A stretch of 64,000 nucleotides of DNA. Source: Jeotgalibaca dankookensis. GTDB lineage: Bacteria > Bacillota > Bacilli > Lactobacillales > Aerococcaceae. Where the stretch lies: the NCBI RefSeq assembly GCF_002005405.1, contig NZ_CP019728.1:1178001-1242000 (forward strand). Reading direction: 5' to 3'. Within the stretch, counting starts at the first letter, position 1, and each line of letters opens with the position of its first letter. The notes beneath the pieces were generated by a model. The model did not search any database, was not told the DNA's origin, and saw only the letters and a list, made by a program, of their open reading frames with translations. Of this stretch, positions 9,213 through 17,590 are shown one piece after another. The position numbers and the translations under genes are program-made.

Positions 9213-10169
9213 TTAACGTTTGATAATATTTTGTGGATTACCATTTAAAAATGCAAGTGTATTATCAAATGCAATCCCTGCACGGAGTTCCATTGCTTCA
9301 TCAGTCAAGAATCCTACGTGTGGTGTTAAAATAGCATTTTTTGCATCTAGCAGCTTGTAGTCTCCTGGGATTGGTGGTTCCATATCGAATACATCAATTC
9401 CCGCTCCCGCAATCACACCTTCATTTAAAGCATCAGCTAAAGCATCGTTATCAACAATCGGGCCACGGGCACAGTTGATTAAAACTGCTGATTCTTTCAT
9501 AAGTGCTAATTTTTCTTTAGAAATCATTCCTCTTGTACCTGGAACTAACGGTACGTGAAGCGAAACAATATCTGCTTGTTTTAGAAGATTGTCTAATTCC
9601 ATGTACTCAATATCTAATTCTTTTGAGTCTGGGTTTTCATTATGATCAAGTGCAATTAAATTAGCTCCAAACGCTTTAAATAATTTAGCTGTTTCAATAC
9701 CAATCTTACCGGTACCAATTAAACCAACTGTTTTCCCTTTAATTTCTCTACCTTGGATTGCTCCTGGGTACTCTTCAGCACGGACGTCTTTATTGCCTTG
9801 GGTAATTTTACGGAATAAGTCTAATACAAGACCAATAGTCAATTCAGCAACTGCTTGATTTGCATACCCTGCTGCATTAGAAATCAAAATTTCTTGATTT
9901 TTAGCTTCCGCTATACCAACGTGGTCTACTCCTGTAAACGCAACGTTGATTAATTTCAAGTTGTCATTTTGATCAATCACTTCGGCTGGGTATGGATTGT
10001 TCGCAATCATAATAATATCAGCATTTTTACTTCTTTCTGCTAATTCATCAGTATCTGTTGTTTTGGTATTGTAATAAACAAATTCGTGACCTGCTTCTTT
10101 GATGGGTTTAGCTAACTCCTCTATAAGTGCATCTGGAACATTTAATGGTTCTAGTAATTTAACTAACAT
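9213..10169 (-). CDS. D-2-hydroxyacid dehydrogenase (NAD-dependent)
   Basis: Member of the D-isomer-specific 2-hydroxyacid dehydrogenase family. Visible are the Rossmann glycines VGLIGTGKIGIETAKLF (about residue 145), the catalytic Arg in INCARGPIVDNDALADAL, the Glu in DVFDMEPP, and the catalytic His in LTPHVGF. About 318 residues, as expected. Likely substrates are 2-keto acids such as hydroxypyruvate, glyoxylate or 2-ketoisocaproate; the sequence does not separate these. Three in-frame ATGs exist (10187, 10178, 10169). GAAAGGA overlaps the first two and is well spaced only for 10169 (MLVKLLEPL). No operon partner. Confidence 0.88.
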   Translation of the reverse strand: MLVKLLEPLNVPDALIEELAKPIKEAGHEFVYYNTKTTDTDELAERSKNADIIMIANNPYPAEVIDQNDNLKLINVAFTGVDHVGIAEAKNQEILISNAAGYANQAVAELTIGLVLDLFRKITQGNKDVRAEEYPGAIQGREIKGKTVGLIGTGKIGIETAKLFKAFGANLIALDHNENPDSKELDIEYMELDNLLKQADIVSLHVPLVPGTRGMISKEKLALMKESAVLINCARGPIVDNDALADALNEGVIAGAGIDVFDMEPPIPGDYKLLDAKNAILTPHVGFLTDEAMELRAGIAFDNTLAFLNGNPQNIIKR

Positions 10170-10419
10170 TTTATCCATTCCTTTCAAAAATAGTTTAATG
10201 TGCTTATAAAGAGAAAATTAACAATTTGTTATTTTTTTCACTTTTTGATTTCACATTGTGTATATTAAACAAAAATAGTCTCTTTTTGTACATTTTATAC
10301 ATATCTATTTTAATAAACGCTCACACTATCCTCTCTATCATTTTCCTCCCATGCTTCTTTTATTAAATTCTACCATACCGACTCCTCATTTTGGTAGCGT
10401 TTCCTTTTAGTTTCAACGA
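10170..10419. other. Intergenic region left of the IS1182 element
   Basis: Contains the ribosome binding site and presumed promoter of the hydroxyacid dehydrogenase (minus strand) and an AT-rich stretch with a weak palindrome AACAATTTGTT near 10221. No coding potential or RNA gene seen. Confidence 0.5.
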
Positions 10420-10452
10420 GGGGCTGGGAAAAGACTGAGTCTCTGAATAAAG

Positions 10453-10494
10453 AAAATTCCCCACTCTTTCATTTTGAAAGAGTGGGGAATTTTT
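10453..10494. terminator. Terminator hairpin just inside the left end of the IS1182 element
   Basis: Perfect stem AAATTCCCCACTCTTTCA / TGAAAGAGTGGGGAATTT with T tract following. It would stop transcription entering from the left flank before the transposase. Confidence 0.85.
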
Positions 10495-10507
10495 ATCGTT
10501 TTAAAAG

Positions 10508-10572
10508 ACACAGTGAGTCGAATACCTTATAATTTAAGTACGACCAAAAACCAAAGGAGTGACTCACCGTGT
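10508..10572 (+). promoter_or_regulatory. Fold-back inverted repeat burying the IS1182 transposase start codon
   Basis: ACACAGTGAGTC (10508-10519) pairs with GACTCACCGTGT (10561-10572) at 11 of 12 positions, and the right arm contains the GTG start at 10569. A -10 box TATAAT at 10528-10533 puts the element's own transcription start near 10540. Only transcripts from outside would therefore hold both arms. Confidence 0.65.
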
Positions 10573-12284
10573 ATCAAAATTATAACACAATGGAAACAGC
10601 CTTCACACTACAATTGGATTTTACAATCCCGAATGACCATGAAGCCCGCCTCATTAGCCGTTTTGTCGATTCGATTCCTTCGGAATTTCTTTTGGAAGAA
10701 ACGTCTCATACAGGTCGTCCTGCTTTTCATCCCGCCATGCTTTTAAAAATGTGTTTGTTTGCCTATAGTCGCACAACCTTTTCTGGACGCAAAATAGAAC
10801 GGATGAATGAAGAATCCATTCCTATGAAGTGGTTAACGGGCGATACTCCTATTAGCTACAAGACTATCAATAATTTCCGGTCAAGTGAGCACGCATCAAA
10901 ACTCATCAAGTATGCCTTTATTCTTTTCACAACACTCTTGAGTGACAACGGCTTGATTCATGAAGATGCGCTCTATATCGATGGTACAAAGATACAAGCC
11001 GATGCCAATATTTATAGTTTCACTTGGAAGAAAGCAATTGCACGCTATGAAGCGAAACTCAATGACAACGTTTCACAATTGTATGAGGAGCTCATCCAAG
11101 CAAAAGTAAACCTCGCTCTATCGGAAGAGACCTTACAAACATCCGAAGGCATTGAAGAAATAATCGGTTCCCTAGACAAAGAACTTGTGGCCGTTGAAGC
11201 GGCGATTACAGAAGAAAAAGTGATTCCCAAAGGGGGTTCAAAACTGAAGCGACGTCGTCGCATCCTCAAGAAACATCGGAATAAATGTAAAAAAGATTTC
11301 TTGCCGCGTAAGCAACGCTATAAAGAAGCAAACGCCATATTTGATGGCCGCAACAGTTTCTCAAAAACAGATACAGACGCAACGTTCATGTGCATGAAAG
11401 AAGACCCGATGAAGAACAGTGAGTTAAAACCAGGTTATAATCTTCAAGTCGCATCGAGCAATCAGTTTGTCATTGCGTATGATATTTTTTCAAATCCGAC
11501 GGATACACGCACGTTTATCCCTTTTTTAGAATCTATTCAAACGTTAGATTTATTTAAATATATCGCCGCAGACGCTGGCTATGGCAGTGAAGAAAATTAC
11601 GAGGCGGTTCTGGATACCTTTCAGAAAGTACCGCTCATTCCATACGGCATGTATCATAAAGAGAACAGTAAAACCTATCGTTCTAATCCTAAACACCGCG
11701 CTAACTGGGACTATGATGAGATTAAAGATGCTTATACAGATTTAGACGGCGTCCATTTTAGTTTCTCACATTACAGTACGCGAAATGATAAGAACGGTTA
11801 CCAAAGACAATTTAAAGTATACAAGGCTGATGAGGAACAACCGGACGAAACACGCAAGCAATTAGCCAAGACACCGAAAGGTGCCCAGCGCCAGACAGCG
11901 GTCAACTATAACTGGGAATACTTTAAGCAGCATGCAAAAGAAAATCTTGAAAGCGATCGTGGCAAAGAAATCTACGCACAACGAAAAATTGACGTAGAAA
12001 CTGTTTTTGGTCGTTTGAAAGGTGTATTTGGCATGCGCAGAACCCATGTCAGAGGTAAGCAAGCCGTTCATAATGACATCGGCATCATGCTTATGAGCAT
12101 GAATCTTACAAAACTAGCCCTTGAGGCTAGAAGGAAAGTGGGTTCTTTTTACAAAAAAGCAGTAAAAAATAAAAATCGTAATGAAACAATCAGAATTTTG
12201 ATTCTTTCATTACGATTTTTTTATTGGAGGCTAGTTTTTTCCCAGTCCCGGTATTATTTTTCTATTTGTTTCAGCTTACCGTGA
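10569..12284 (+). CDS. IS1182-family transposase
   Basis: DDE transposase of the IS1182 family. The N-terminal DUF772-type region (HTGRPAFHPAMLLKMCLFAY, SYKTINNF) is followed by the catalytic DDE_Tnp region with DGTKIQADAN, AADAGYGSEENYEA and, near the C-terminus, KIDVETVFGRLKGVFGMRR. It looks intact at 571 residues. GTG start with AAAGGAG 9 nt upstream. The frame passes the right inverted repeat: the stop at 12282-12284 lies about 35 bp outside the element, so the last dozen residues come from host DNA and overlap the end of the sprT-like gene on the other strand. Conserved domain similarity ends well before that point, so activity is probably unaffected. Confidence 0.9.
   Translation: MYQNYNTMETAFTLQLDFTIPNDHEARLISRFVDSIPSEFLLEETSHTGRPAFHPAMLLKMCLFAYSRTTFSGRKIERMNEESIPMKWLTGDTPISYKTINNFRSSEHASKLIKYAFILFTTLLSDNGLIHEDALYIDGTKIQADANIYSFTWKKAIARYEAKLNDNVSQLYEELIQAKVNLALSEETLQTSEGIEEIIGSLDKELVAVEAAITEEKVIPKGGSKLKRRRRILKKHRNKCKKDFLPRKQRYKEANAIFDGRNSFSKTDTDATFMCMKEDPMKNSELKPGYNLQVASSNQFVIAYDIFSNPTDTRTFIPFLESIQTLDLFKYIAADAGYGSEENYEAVLDTFQKVPLIPYGMYHKENSKTYRSNPKHRANWDYDEIKDAYTDLDGVHFSFSHYSTRNDKNGYQRQFKVYKADEEQPDETRKQLAKTPKGAQRQTAVNYNWEYFKQHAKENLESDRGKEIYAQRKIDVETVFGRLKGVFGMRRTHVRGKQAVHNDIGIMLMSMNLTKLALEARRKVGSFYKKAVKNKNRNETIRILILSLRFFYWRLVFSQSRYYFSICFSLP
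12171..12220. terminator. Terminator hairpin near the right end of the IS1182 element
   Basis: AAAAATCGTAATGAAA pairs with TTTCATTACGATTTTT, with an inner AATCA/TGATT stem. It is very strong and works in both directions; it also falls inside the 3' end of the transposase frame. Confidence 0.85.
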
Positions 12285-12706
12285 CACTTTCCACATCGGT
12301 ACTTAGTAATATTTATTTTTCTCTTACGAGAAAAAGCTTGGTTACAAGATTGGCACTTATAGTGGCAGTAGGTACCCATCTCGTCTTTTGTACGTAAGTC
12401 TGCCACGTAACGAGAACCACCCGTTTTAACAAGCAATGTCTTAAAAGCTTGATCTTGATGCCGATAACCAGATCCTTGAAGGTGTAAATGATAGTGACAA
12501 AGTTCATGTTTAATAACTCCTACCAACTCATCTCTTCCATATATTTCAAGAATACGTGGGTTAAAATCAAGATTGTGACTGCTCAGATGATACCTGCCTC
12601 CGGTAGTCTTGAGTCGACTATTGAAAGTAGCTTTATGAAGAAACGCCTGAGAGAAATAAGTAATTGACAGTTCTTCCACTAGCATTTGTAATTCTTGTTC
12701 GTTCAT
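12254..12706 (-). CDS. SprT-like zinc metalloprotease domain protein
   Basis: SprT-like family protein of 150 residues. The zinc-protease motif HELCH is in VIKHELCHYHLHLQGSG (about residue 68), and a C-terminal zinc ribbon is formed by YKCQSCNQAF and YRCGKCHGKL. The eukaryotic relative SPRTN digests DNA-protein crosslinks; the bacterial role is not established. It starts 4 bp after the tex stop and is the last gene of a phosphatase-tex-sprT operon. The IS1182 right end lies only 4 bp beyond its TAA stop, so the coding part is intact but its natural terminator has been separated or replaced by the IS hairpin. Confidence 0.88.
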   Translation of the reverse strand: MNEQELQMLVEELSITYFSQAFLHKATFNSRLKTTGGRYHLSSHNLDFNPRILEIYGRDELVGVIKHELCHYHLHLQGSGYRHQDQAFKTLLVKTGGSRYVADLRTKDEMGTYCHYKCQSCNQAFSRKRKINITKYRCGKCHGKLKQIEK

Positions 12707-12710
12707 GAAA

Positions 12711-14873
12711 TCATTTTCCTAACATGGTTAAGGCAATCCGCCCCTTTTTAACGTCTACTGACTCAATCCAAACTTTAACAATGTCGCCAACTGCCACAAC
12801 ATCAGTGGGATGTTTTACAAATTTATTAGTCAACTTAGAAATATGAACCAAGCCATCTTGTTTAACACCAATATCTACAAAGGCTCCAAAATCGACAACA
12901 TTACGGACTGTGCCCTCAAGCTCCATTCCATCTTTTAAATCTTCCATTGATAGCACATCTTGACGTAAAAGCGGTTGGGCAACATCTTCACGCAAATCGC
13001 GCCCGGGCTTCGTCAACCCGTGTAGAATATCATTTAAGGTTTCCTTACCAAGACCTGTCTTTTCAATCGTCTGGGCTTTATCCAATTTGGCTAATTCTTC
13101 GCGGGCTTTGTCTGTTCCCACGTCTTCTAACTTTAGATTTGCTAGTTCTAATATTTTCTTTGCTTCTGAATAACTCTCAGGGTGAATATCCGTATTATCT
13201 AAAATGTTTTTACCCTCAATAATACGTAAGAATCCAGCAGACTGTTCAAAAGCTTTAGGCCCTAGACGAGGGATTTTCTTCAACTGAGTGCGACCTGTAA
13301 AAGCACCATTCTCCTCTCTAAAGGTCACGATATTCGTTGCAATGGTTTTGTTGAGACCGGAAACATGCTCTAAGAGCGGTGCACTAGCAGTGTTTAGATT
13401 TACGCCTACTTGGTTCACGGCAGTTTCAACTACAAAATCAAGACTTTCTGTTAGACGTTTTTGAGATACATCGTGTTGATACTGACCGACACCGACTGAT
13501 TTCGGGTCTATTTTAACAAGTTCTGCTAAGGGATCTTGCAGTCGGCGTGCAATACTAATGGCACTTCTTTCTTCAACCTGAAAATCGGGAAATTCTTGAC
13601 GTGCTAAGTCACTTGCCGAATAAACCGAAGCGCCAGCCTCATTAACAATCACGTAATAAACTGTTTGAGGGATTTGCTTAATTTGCTCGGAAACAAAAAC
13701 TTCTGACTCCCGACTCGCTGTGCCATTACCGATTGCAACCATTTCAACTTGATAGTCTTGAATAAGCTGTCTGAAACGTGGACCTGCTTCTTTCATTTTA
13801 TTAGCTGATACGCCTTGGTGGGGATAAATGACATCTTTAGCTAACACCTTTCCAGTATCATCCACAATAGCTAACTTACAACCCGTCCGGAAGGCTGGGT
13901 CGAAACCCATCACAACTTTTCCTTTCATTGGAGCTTGTAGCAAGAGGTTTCGTAAATTTTCGCCAAACACTGAAATAGCTTGTTCTTCTGCTGTCTCAGT
14001 TAGTTCATTCCTAATTTCACGCTCAATAGCAGGACCAATAAAGCGTTGGTAACTATCTTGACAGGCATTTTCAATGAACGGGACTACGAAACTTTGAGCA
14101 TTCTTTATCATTTGTTTCGATAAGTAATCATAAATTTTTTCAACATCAATATGAAGAGAAACCTTCAAAATATTTTCTTTCTCACCACGGTTCATGGCTA
14201 GCACACGGTGCGGCTGAACGCTGTTAATTGCTTGTGAAAAATCATAATACATTTCGTAGACCCCTTTTTCATCGGCCTCTTCATCTTTAACTGTCGAAGC
14301 GATTTGACCAAACCTTCGGGTAAATTCACGAATGCGTTCTCGAAATAACGGCTCATCACCTACTATTTCGGCAATAATCTCATGTGCCCCTTGTAAAGCG
14401 TCTTCACTAGTTAAAACTTCATCATTAATAAAAGAATGAGCTTTCTCTTCTAATGATCCTTCAGTTGGAAAAGTTAAAATCCAATTTGCGAGTGGTTCAA
14501 GACCGTTTTCCCTCGCCACCGTTGCTTTGGTTCGACGCTTTTGTTTATAGGGACGATACAAATCTTCAACCCGTTGCATTTTTTCAGCAGCTTGAATTGA
14601 AAGGCGTAATTCTGGTGTCATTTTACCTTGTTCTTCAATCGTATGAATCACTTCGTCTTTACGCTTCTCAAGTCCGGTTAAGTAATTGTAACGCTCTTCT
14701 ACTTCACGTATTTCTACCTCGTCTAGAGTCCCTGTCATTTCCTTTCGATAACGCGCAATAAAAGGAACGGTGTTTCCTTCAGCTAGTAACTTCAATACAG
14801 CATCAATTTGATTGCCTCTGTAAGAAGTGAGTTCTTTTTTTAATAATTGTACAACTTTATCCGTTTCTGCCAT
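12711..14873 (-). CDS. tex: Tex-family RNA-binding transcription accessory protein
   Basis: Conserved 720-residue Tex protein. The N-terminal Tex_N region includes GNTVPFIARYRKEMTGTLDE. A YqgF/RNase-H-like core holds VMGFDPAFRTGCKLAIVD and IAIGNGTASRESE. The helix-hairpin-helix region VGVNLNTASAPLLEHVSGL follows, and a C-terminal S1 RNA-binding domain (VRNVVDFGAFVDIGVKQDGL) lies around residues 645-718. Tex proteins associate with transcribing RNA polymerase and nucleic acids. The ribosome binding site GAGAGGAAA precedes ATG 14873. It follows the phosphatase gene by 13 bp and is followed by the sprT-like gene, a common pairing in Lactobacillales. Confidence 0.95.
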   Translation of the reverse strand: MAETDKVVQLLKKELTSYRGNQIDAVLKLLAEGNTVPFIARYRKEMTGTLDEVEIREVEERYNYLTGLEKRKDEVIHTIEEQGKMTPELRLSIQAAEKMQRVEDLYRPYKQKRRTKATVARENGLEPLANWILTFPTEGSLEEKAHSFINDEVLTSEDALQGAHEIIAEIVGDEPLFRERIREFTRRFGQIASTVKDEEADEKGVYEMYYDFSQAINSVQPHRVLAMNRGEKENILKVSLHIDVEKIYDYLSKQMIKNAQSFVVPFIENACQDSYQRFIGPAIEREIRNELTETAEEQAISVFGENLRNLLLQAPMKGKVVMGFDPAFRTGCKLAIVDDTGKVLAKDVIYPHQGVSANKMKEAGPRFRQLIQDYQVEMVAIGNGTASRESEVFVSEQIKQIPQTVYYVIVNEAGASVYSASDLARQEFPDFQVEERSAISIARRLQDPLAELVKIDPKSVGVGQYQHDVSQKRLTESLDFVVETAVNQVGVNLNTASAPLLEHVSGLNKTIATNIVTFREENGAFTGRTQLKKIPRLGPKAFEQSAGFLRIIEGKNILDNTDIHPESYSEAKKILELANLKLEDVGTDKAREELAKLDKAQTIEKTGLGKETLNDILHGLTKPGRDLREDVAQPLLRQDVLSMEDLKDGMELEGTVRNVVDFGAFVDIGVKQDGLVHISKLTNKFVKHPTDVVAVGDIVKVWIESVDVKKGRIALTMLGK

Positions 14874-14886
14874 TTTTTATTTCCTC

Positions 14887-15627
14887 TCATAAGTAGTGAT
14901 TCACTTGTAATAAGTTATTTTGTTTTTCAATTCCATAATGGTCCACAATTCCAGACTGCGCAAGCACGAGGCCATGTAAAACACCACCGTATACCGCACC
15001 CCCATCGATCCCAATCTTATGATCTTTCATCCAGATATTGGCATTTTTTGTTTGTCCATGGAGGTAGAAAGTAGGCGTATGTCCAAATACTATTGTTTTT
15101 CCTGTGTGATTGTGCCCATTATGGAAGGGGTCACGTATCCAATAAAACTCTTCAGGGTCTGTTTCCTTCCAATCTTTTTTTTCTAAATCGACTCCTGCAT
15201 GAACAAAAAGATATTTTTCCCACTCATGATATAAAGGTAAGGACTGGATAAAGGGAAGCAATTTAGGATATTCTCTTCTTAATTTATCAGCTAATTGAAA
15301 TGGATCTATACGTAAATCTGTTTCATTTCCAAGAAATGAACGGATGGTTACTCCACCGCCATTAAGAAAGTAGTTTCCAATATAGTCGCCCGGTTGATTT
15401 AAGAAATTTAACAACATTTGTTCGTGATTCCCTCTTAAACAAATAGCCCCTTCTTCTTCCACAAGTTGCATAACTTTTTCAAAACAAGCACGTGATTGGG
15501 GACCACGGTCAGCTAGATCGCCAATGAATAATAGTTTTTGTTTTTCAGGTTCCCAAAAAGACAAGAGTTTTTCTAGCATGGCAAACTCTCCATGTATGTC
15601 GCCAACAACAAAATATTCTTTAAACAT
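14887..15627 (-). CDS. Metallophosphoesterase of the PPP (serine/threonine phosphatase / PrpE-ApaH-like) family
   Basis: Binuclear metallophosphatase with the family motifs in order: GDIHGE, GDLADRGPQS, RGNHEQ, the VHAGVD histidine and VFGHTPT. Substrates in this family are phosphoproteins or diadenosine polyphosphates; the sequence does not decide. The open frame starts at 15666, but AGGAGGGAAGGAT directly precedes ATG 15627 (MFKEYFVVGDIHG), giving about 246 residues. It sits 13 bp upstream of tex, so probably heads the operon. Confidence 0.85.
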   Translation of the reverse strand: MFKEYFVVGDIHGEFAMLEKLLSFWEPEKQKLLFIGDLADRGPQSRACFEKVMQLVEEEGAICLRGNHEQMLLNFLNQPGDYIGNYFLNGGGVTIRSFLGNETDLRIDPFQLADKLRREYPKLLPFIQSLPLYHEWEKYLFVHAGVDLEKKDWKETDPEEFYWIRDPFHNGHNHTGKTIVFGHTPTFYLHGQTKNANIWMKDHKIGIDGGAVYGGVLHGLVLAQSGIVDHYGIEKQNNLLQVNHYL

Positions 15628-15700
15628 ATCCTTCCCTCCTGACTGGATTCCCCTATATTTTAACATAACTCATTGATTATGCTATTTTTACACCTAACTA

Positions 15701-15777
15701 AAAAACGAACATTTAATTATAAAACTTTACTATTATACATATTTTACGTTGTAATTAACTTTTTAATCTTATATAAT
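15701..15777 (+). promoter_or_regulatory. Promoter with PurBox-like site upstream of the purine permease
   Basis: TTGTAA (15749-15754), a 17-nt spacer and TATAAT (15772-15777) form a good promoter, giving a start near 15783-15784. AAAAACGAACATT at 15701-15713 resembles the PurR PurBox (AWWWCCGAACWWT) with one core mismatch. Its central G (15707) lies about 76 bp upstream of the start, the position reported for the Lactococcus PurR activator. Confidence 0.55.
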
Positions 15778-15855
15778 ACATTTATACCAACCAATATAGG
15801 AATATTCAGGCATTTATCCTTTGGTAAAAAAGTTTAAAAGGGGATTTTTATACTC

Positions 15856-17319
15856 ATGGAAAAGTTTTTTAAGCTAAAAGAACATGGTACAACCGTATCA
15901 ACTGAAATTTTGGCAGGTTTTACGACATTTTTTGCAATGGCCTATATTATTTTTGTTAATCCGAGCATTTTATCTTTATCCGGAATGCCCACCCAAGCAG
16001 TCTTTCTAGCTACGATTATTTCAGCTGCAATTTCAACTCTAGTAATGGGGCTTTTTGCAAACGTTCCTTATGCGCTTGCACCTGGTATGGGACTAAATGC
16101 TTTTTTTACTTATACGGTCGTTTTTGCTTTAGGTTTTACTTGGCAAGAAGCTTTAGCTATGGTATTCCTTTGTGGAATTGTCAATGTTTTAATTACCGTT
16201 ACAAGAGTTAGAAAAATGATTATTAAATCCATTCCCGAGTCTTTACAGCATGCTATTAGTGCAGGGATTGGTGTTTTTATTTCCTATATTGGTTTAAAAA
16301 ATGCTGGGTGGTTAGAATTTACTTCTGAAGCTAACAGCATTGTCTCAATTAATAGCTCTCCTTATAATGCTAATTTGACAACTTATGACGGAGGTATTGG
16401 GGCTGTCGTCACAAATGGTGGTATTGTTCCAGGACTTGTCAATTTCACCCAACCAGCGGCATTACTCGCCCTCTTTGGTGTTGTTTTAACCATCATTCTA
16501 ATGGTTAAAAATGTACGTGGTGCAATTATGATTGGGATTATTGCGACAACGCTTCTAGGCATTCCAATGGGCATCGTTACAATAACTTCTGATGTTTTAG
16601 CGGCTAATTCACTTGGTTCAGCTATCAATGAACTGGGCATTACCTTTGGAGCAGCCTTTGGTAGCGAAGGATTAATTTCTTTATTTTCAGACACCTCTCG
16701 TTTCCCACTCGTTTTGATGACTATTTTTGCTTTTAGCTTATCAGATACCTTTGATACCATTGGAACTTTTATCGGAACTGGGCGTCGCTCTGGTATCTTC
16801 TCTGCAGAGGACGAAAAAGCTCTTGAAGAAGGATCTGGTTTTTCATCTAAAATGGATAAAGCTTTGTTTGCTGATTCGATTGGAACTATCTTTGGGTCTA
16901 TTTTTGGAACTTCTAATACAACAACCTTTGTTGAAAGCGCAGCTGGAATCGGTGCAGGTGGACGCACCGGTTTGACTGCTGTAGTTGTTGCTGGTTTGTT
17001 CATTCTTAGCGCCTTCTTTGCTCCATTAATCGGTGTGGTACCACCTGCTGCTACCGCCCCTTCCTTGATTATTGTGGGTATACTCATGATGTCTTCTTTT
17101 AAAGATATCAACTGGTATGATTTTGAAGAAGCCATCCCTGCTTTCTTTGCATCTATTTTTATGGGCTTGACTTACAATATTTCCACCGGTATTGCTGCTG
17201 GATTCATTTTTTATGTCTTAGTTAAAACCGTTGTCGGTAAATCGAAAGACATCCACCCAATACTCTGGGGATCTGCGGCTTTATTTTTAATTAATTACGT
17301 TATTATGGCCTTCTTATAA
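15856..17319 (+). CDS. pbuG: NCS2/AzgA-type purine (hypoxanthine/guanine) permease
   Basis: Proton-coupled purine base importer of the AzgA-like NCS2 branch, with about 12-14 membrane segments over 487 residues. Diagnostic stretches are EILAGFTTFFAMAYIIFVNP at the start, ANVPYALAPGMGLNAFFTY, the SDTFDTIGT motif near residue 296 and the GTSNTTTFVESAAGIGAGGRTG substrate region. B. subtilis PbuG/PbuO are the nearest named relatives; the exact base preference is inferred. ATG with AAAAGGGG about 10 nt upstream. Monocistronic, behind a PurBox-like promoter, with no purine riboswitch seen. Confidence 0.87.
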   Translation: MEKFFKLKEHGTTVSTEILAGFTTFFAMAYIIFVNPSILSLSGMPTQAVFLATIISAAISTLVMGLFANVPYALAPGMGLNAFFTYTVVFALGFTWQEALAMVFLCGIVNVLITVTRVRKMIIKSIPESLQHAISAGIGVFISYIGLKNAGWLEFTSEANSIVSINSSPYNANLTTYDGGIGAVVTNGGIVPGLVNFTQPAALLALFGVVLTIILMVKNVRGAIMIGIIATTLLGIPMGIVTITSDVLAANSLGSAINELGITFGAAFGSEGLISLFSDTSRFPLVLMTIFAFSLSDTFDTIGTFIGTGRRSGIFSAEDEKALEEGSGFSSKMDKALFADSIGTIFGSIFGTSNTTTFVESAAGIGAGGRTGLTAVVVAGLFILSAFFAPLIGVVPPAATAPSLIIVGILMMSSFKDINWYDFEEAIPAFFASIFMGLTYNISTGIAAGFIFYVLVKTVVGKSKDIHPILWGSAALFLINYVIMAFL

Positions 17320-17343
17320 AGTTTTATTTTTATTTGTTAATGG

Positions 17344-17372
17344 TTGCGAACTATTGGTGAAACCTATATAAT
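17344..17372 (+). promoter_or_regulatory. Promoter of the manganese riboswitch transcript
   Basis: TTGCGA (17344-17349), a 17-nt spacer and TATAAT (17367-17372), directly upstream of the riboswitch. Confidence 0.7.
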
Positions 17373-17383
17373 AAGTTAAGTGT

Positions 17384-17550
17384 TAAATTCAAATATATCT
17401 CCATAGGGGAGTAACTAGCAGCTTTGTCTGTGATAGTGTCAACAATAAGTAGAATCTTAAAAAATTCTGCTGGTGCTATCTTAAATAGTGAGACTTATGC
17501 AAGATGACAATCTTCTAAGAGGAGCCTGTCTAGTTGCATAAGTCTTTTTG
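17384..17550 (+). ncRNA. yybP-ykoY manganese riboswitch with expression-platform terminator
   Basis: The leader contains the hallmark GGGGAGUA (17406-17413), a middle helix GATAG...CTATC with inner AGTAGAAT/ATTCTGCT, and the second conserved strand GTGAGACTTATGC. This is the two-loop layout of the yybP-ykoY aptamer. The aptamer's 3' strand AGACTTATGCAA (17491-17502) can alternatively pair with TTGCATAAGTCT (17534-17545), followed by T5, to form a terminator. Mn2+ binding should hold the aptamer and let transcription proceed. The gene downstream is a P-type cation ATPase, the same arrangement as Lactococcus yoaB and Streptococcus mgtA. Confidence 0.87.
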
Positions 17551-17590
17551 TTTTTTAACACAAAAAATTGAATATGAGAGGGGATAAATC

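Larger units (their letters stand above)
10420..12249 (+). mobile_element. IS1182-family insertion sequence
   Basis: About 1.83 kb bounded by imperfect terminal inverted repeats: GGGGCTGGGAAAAGACT at 10420-10436 and GGGACTGGGAAAAAACT as the reverse complement of 12233-12249 (15 of 17 match). I could not recognise a convincing target duplication, so the ends may be off by a few bases. It contains one transposase gene, a terminator-like hairpin near each end, and a fold-back repeat over the transposase start. It inserted a few bases past the sprT-like gene without breaking it. Confidence 0.85.

Noticed and set aside
16383-17135. Long open frame of 250 codons antisense to the purine permease
   Set aside because: Composition (Pro/Ser/Ile-rich low-complexity) is that of a mirror of a membrane protein gene; no start signal and no recognisable domain.
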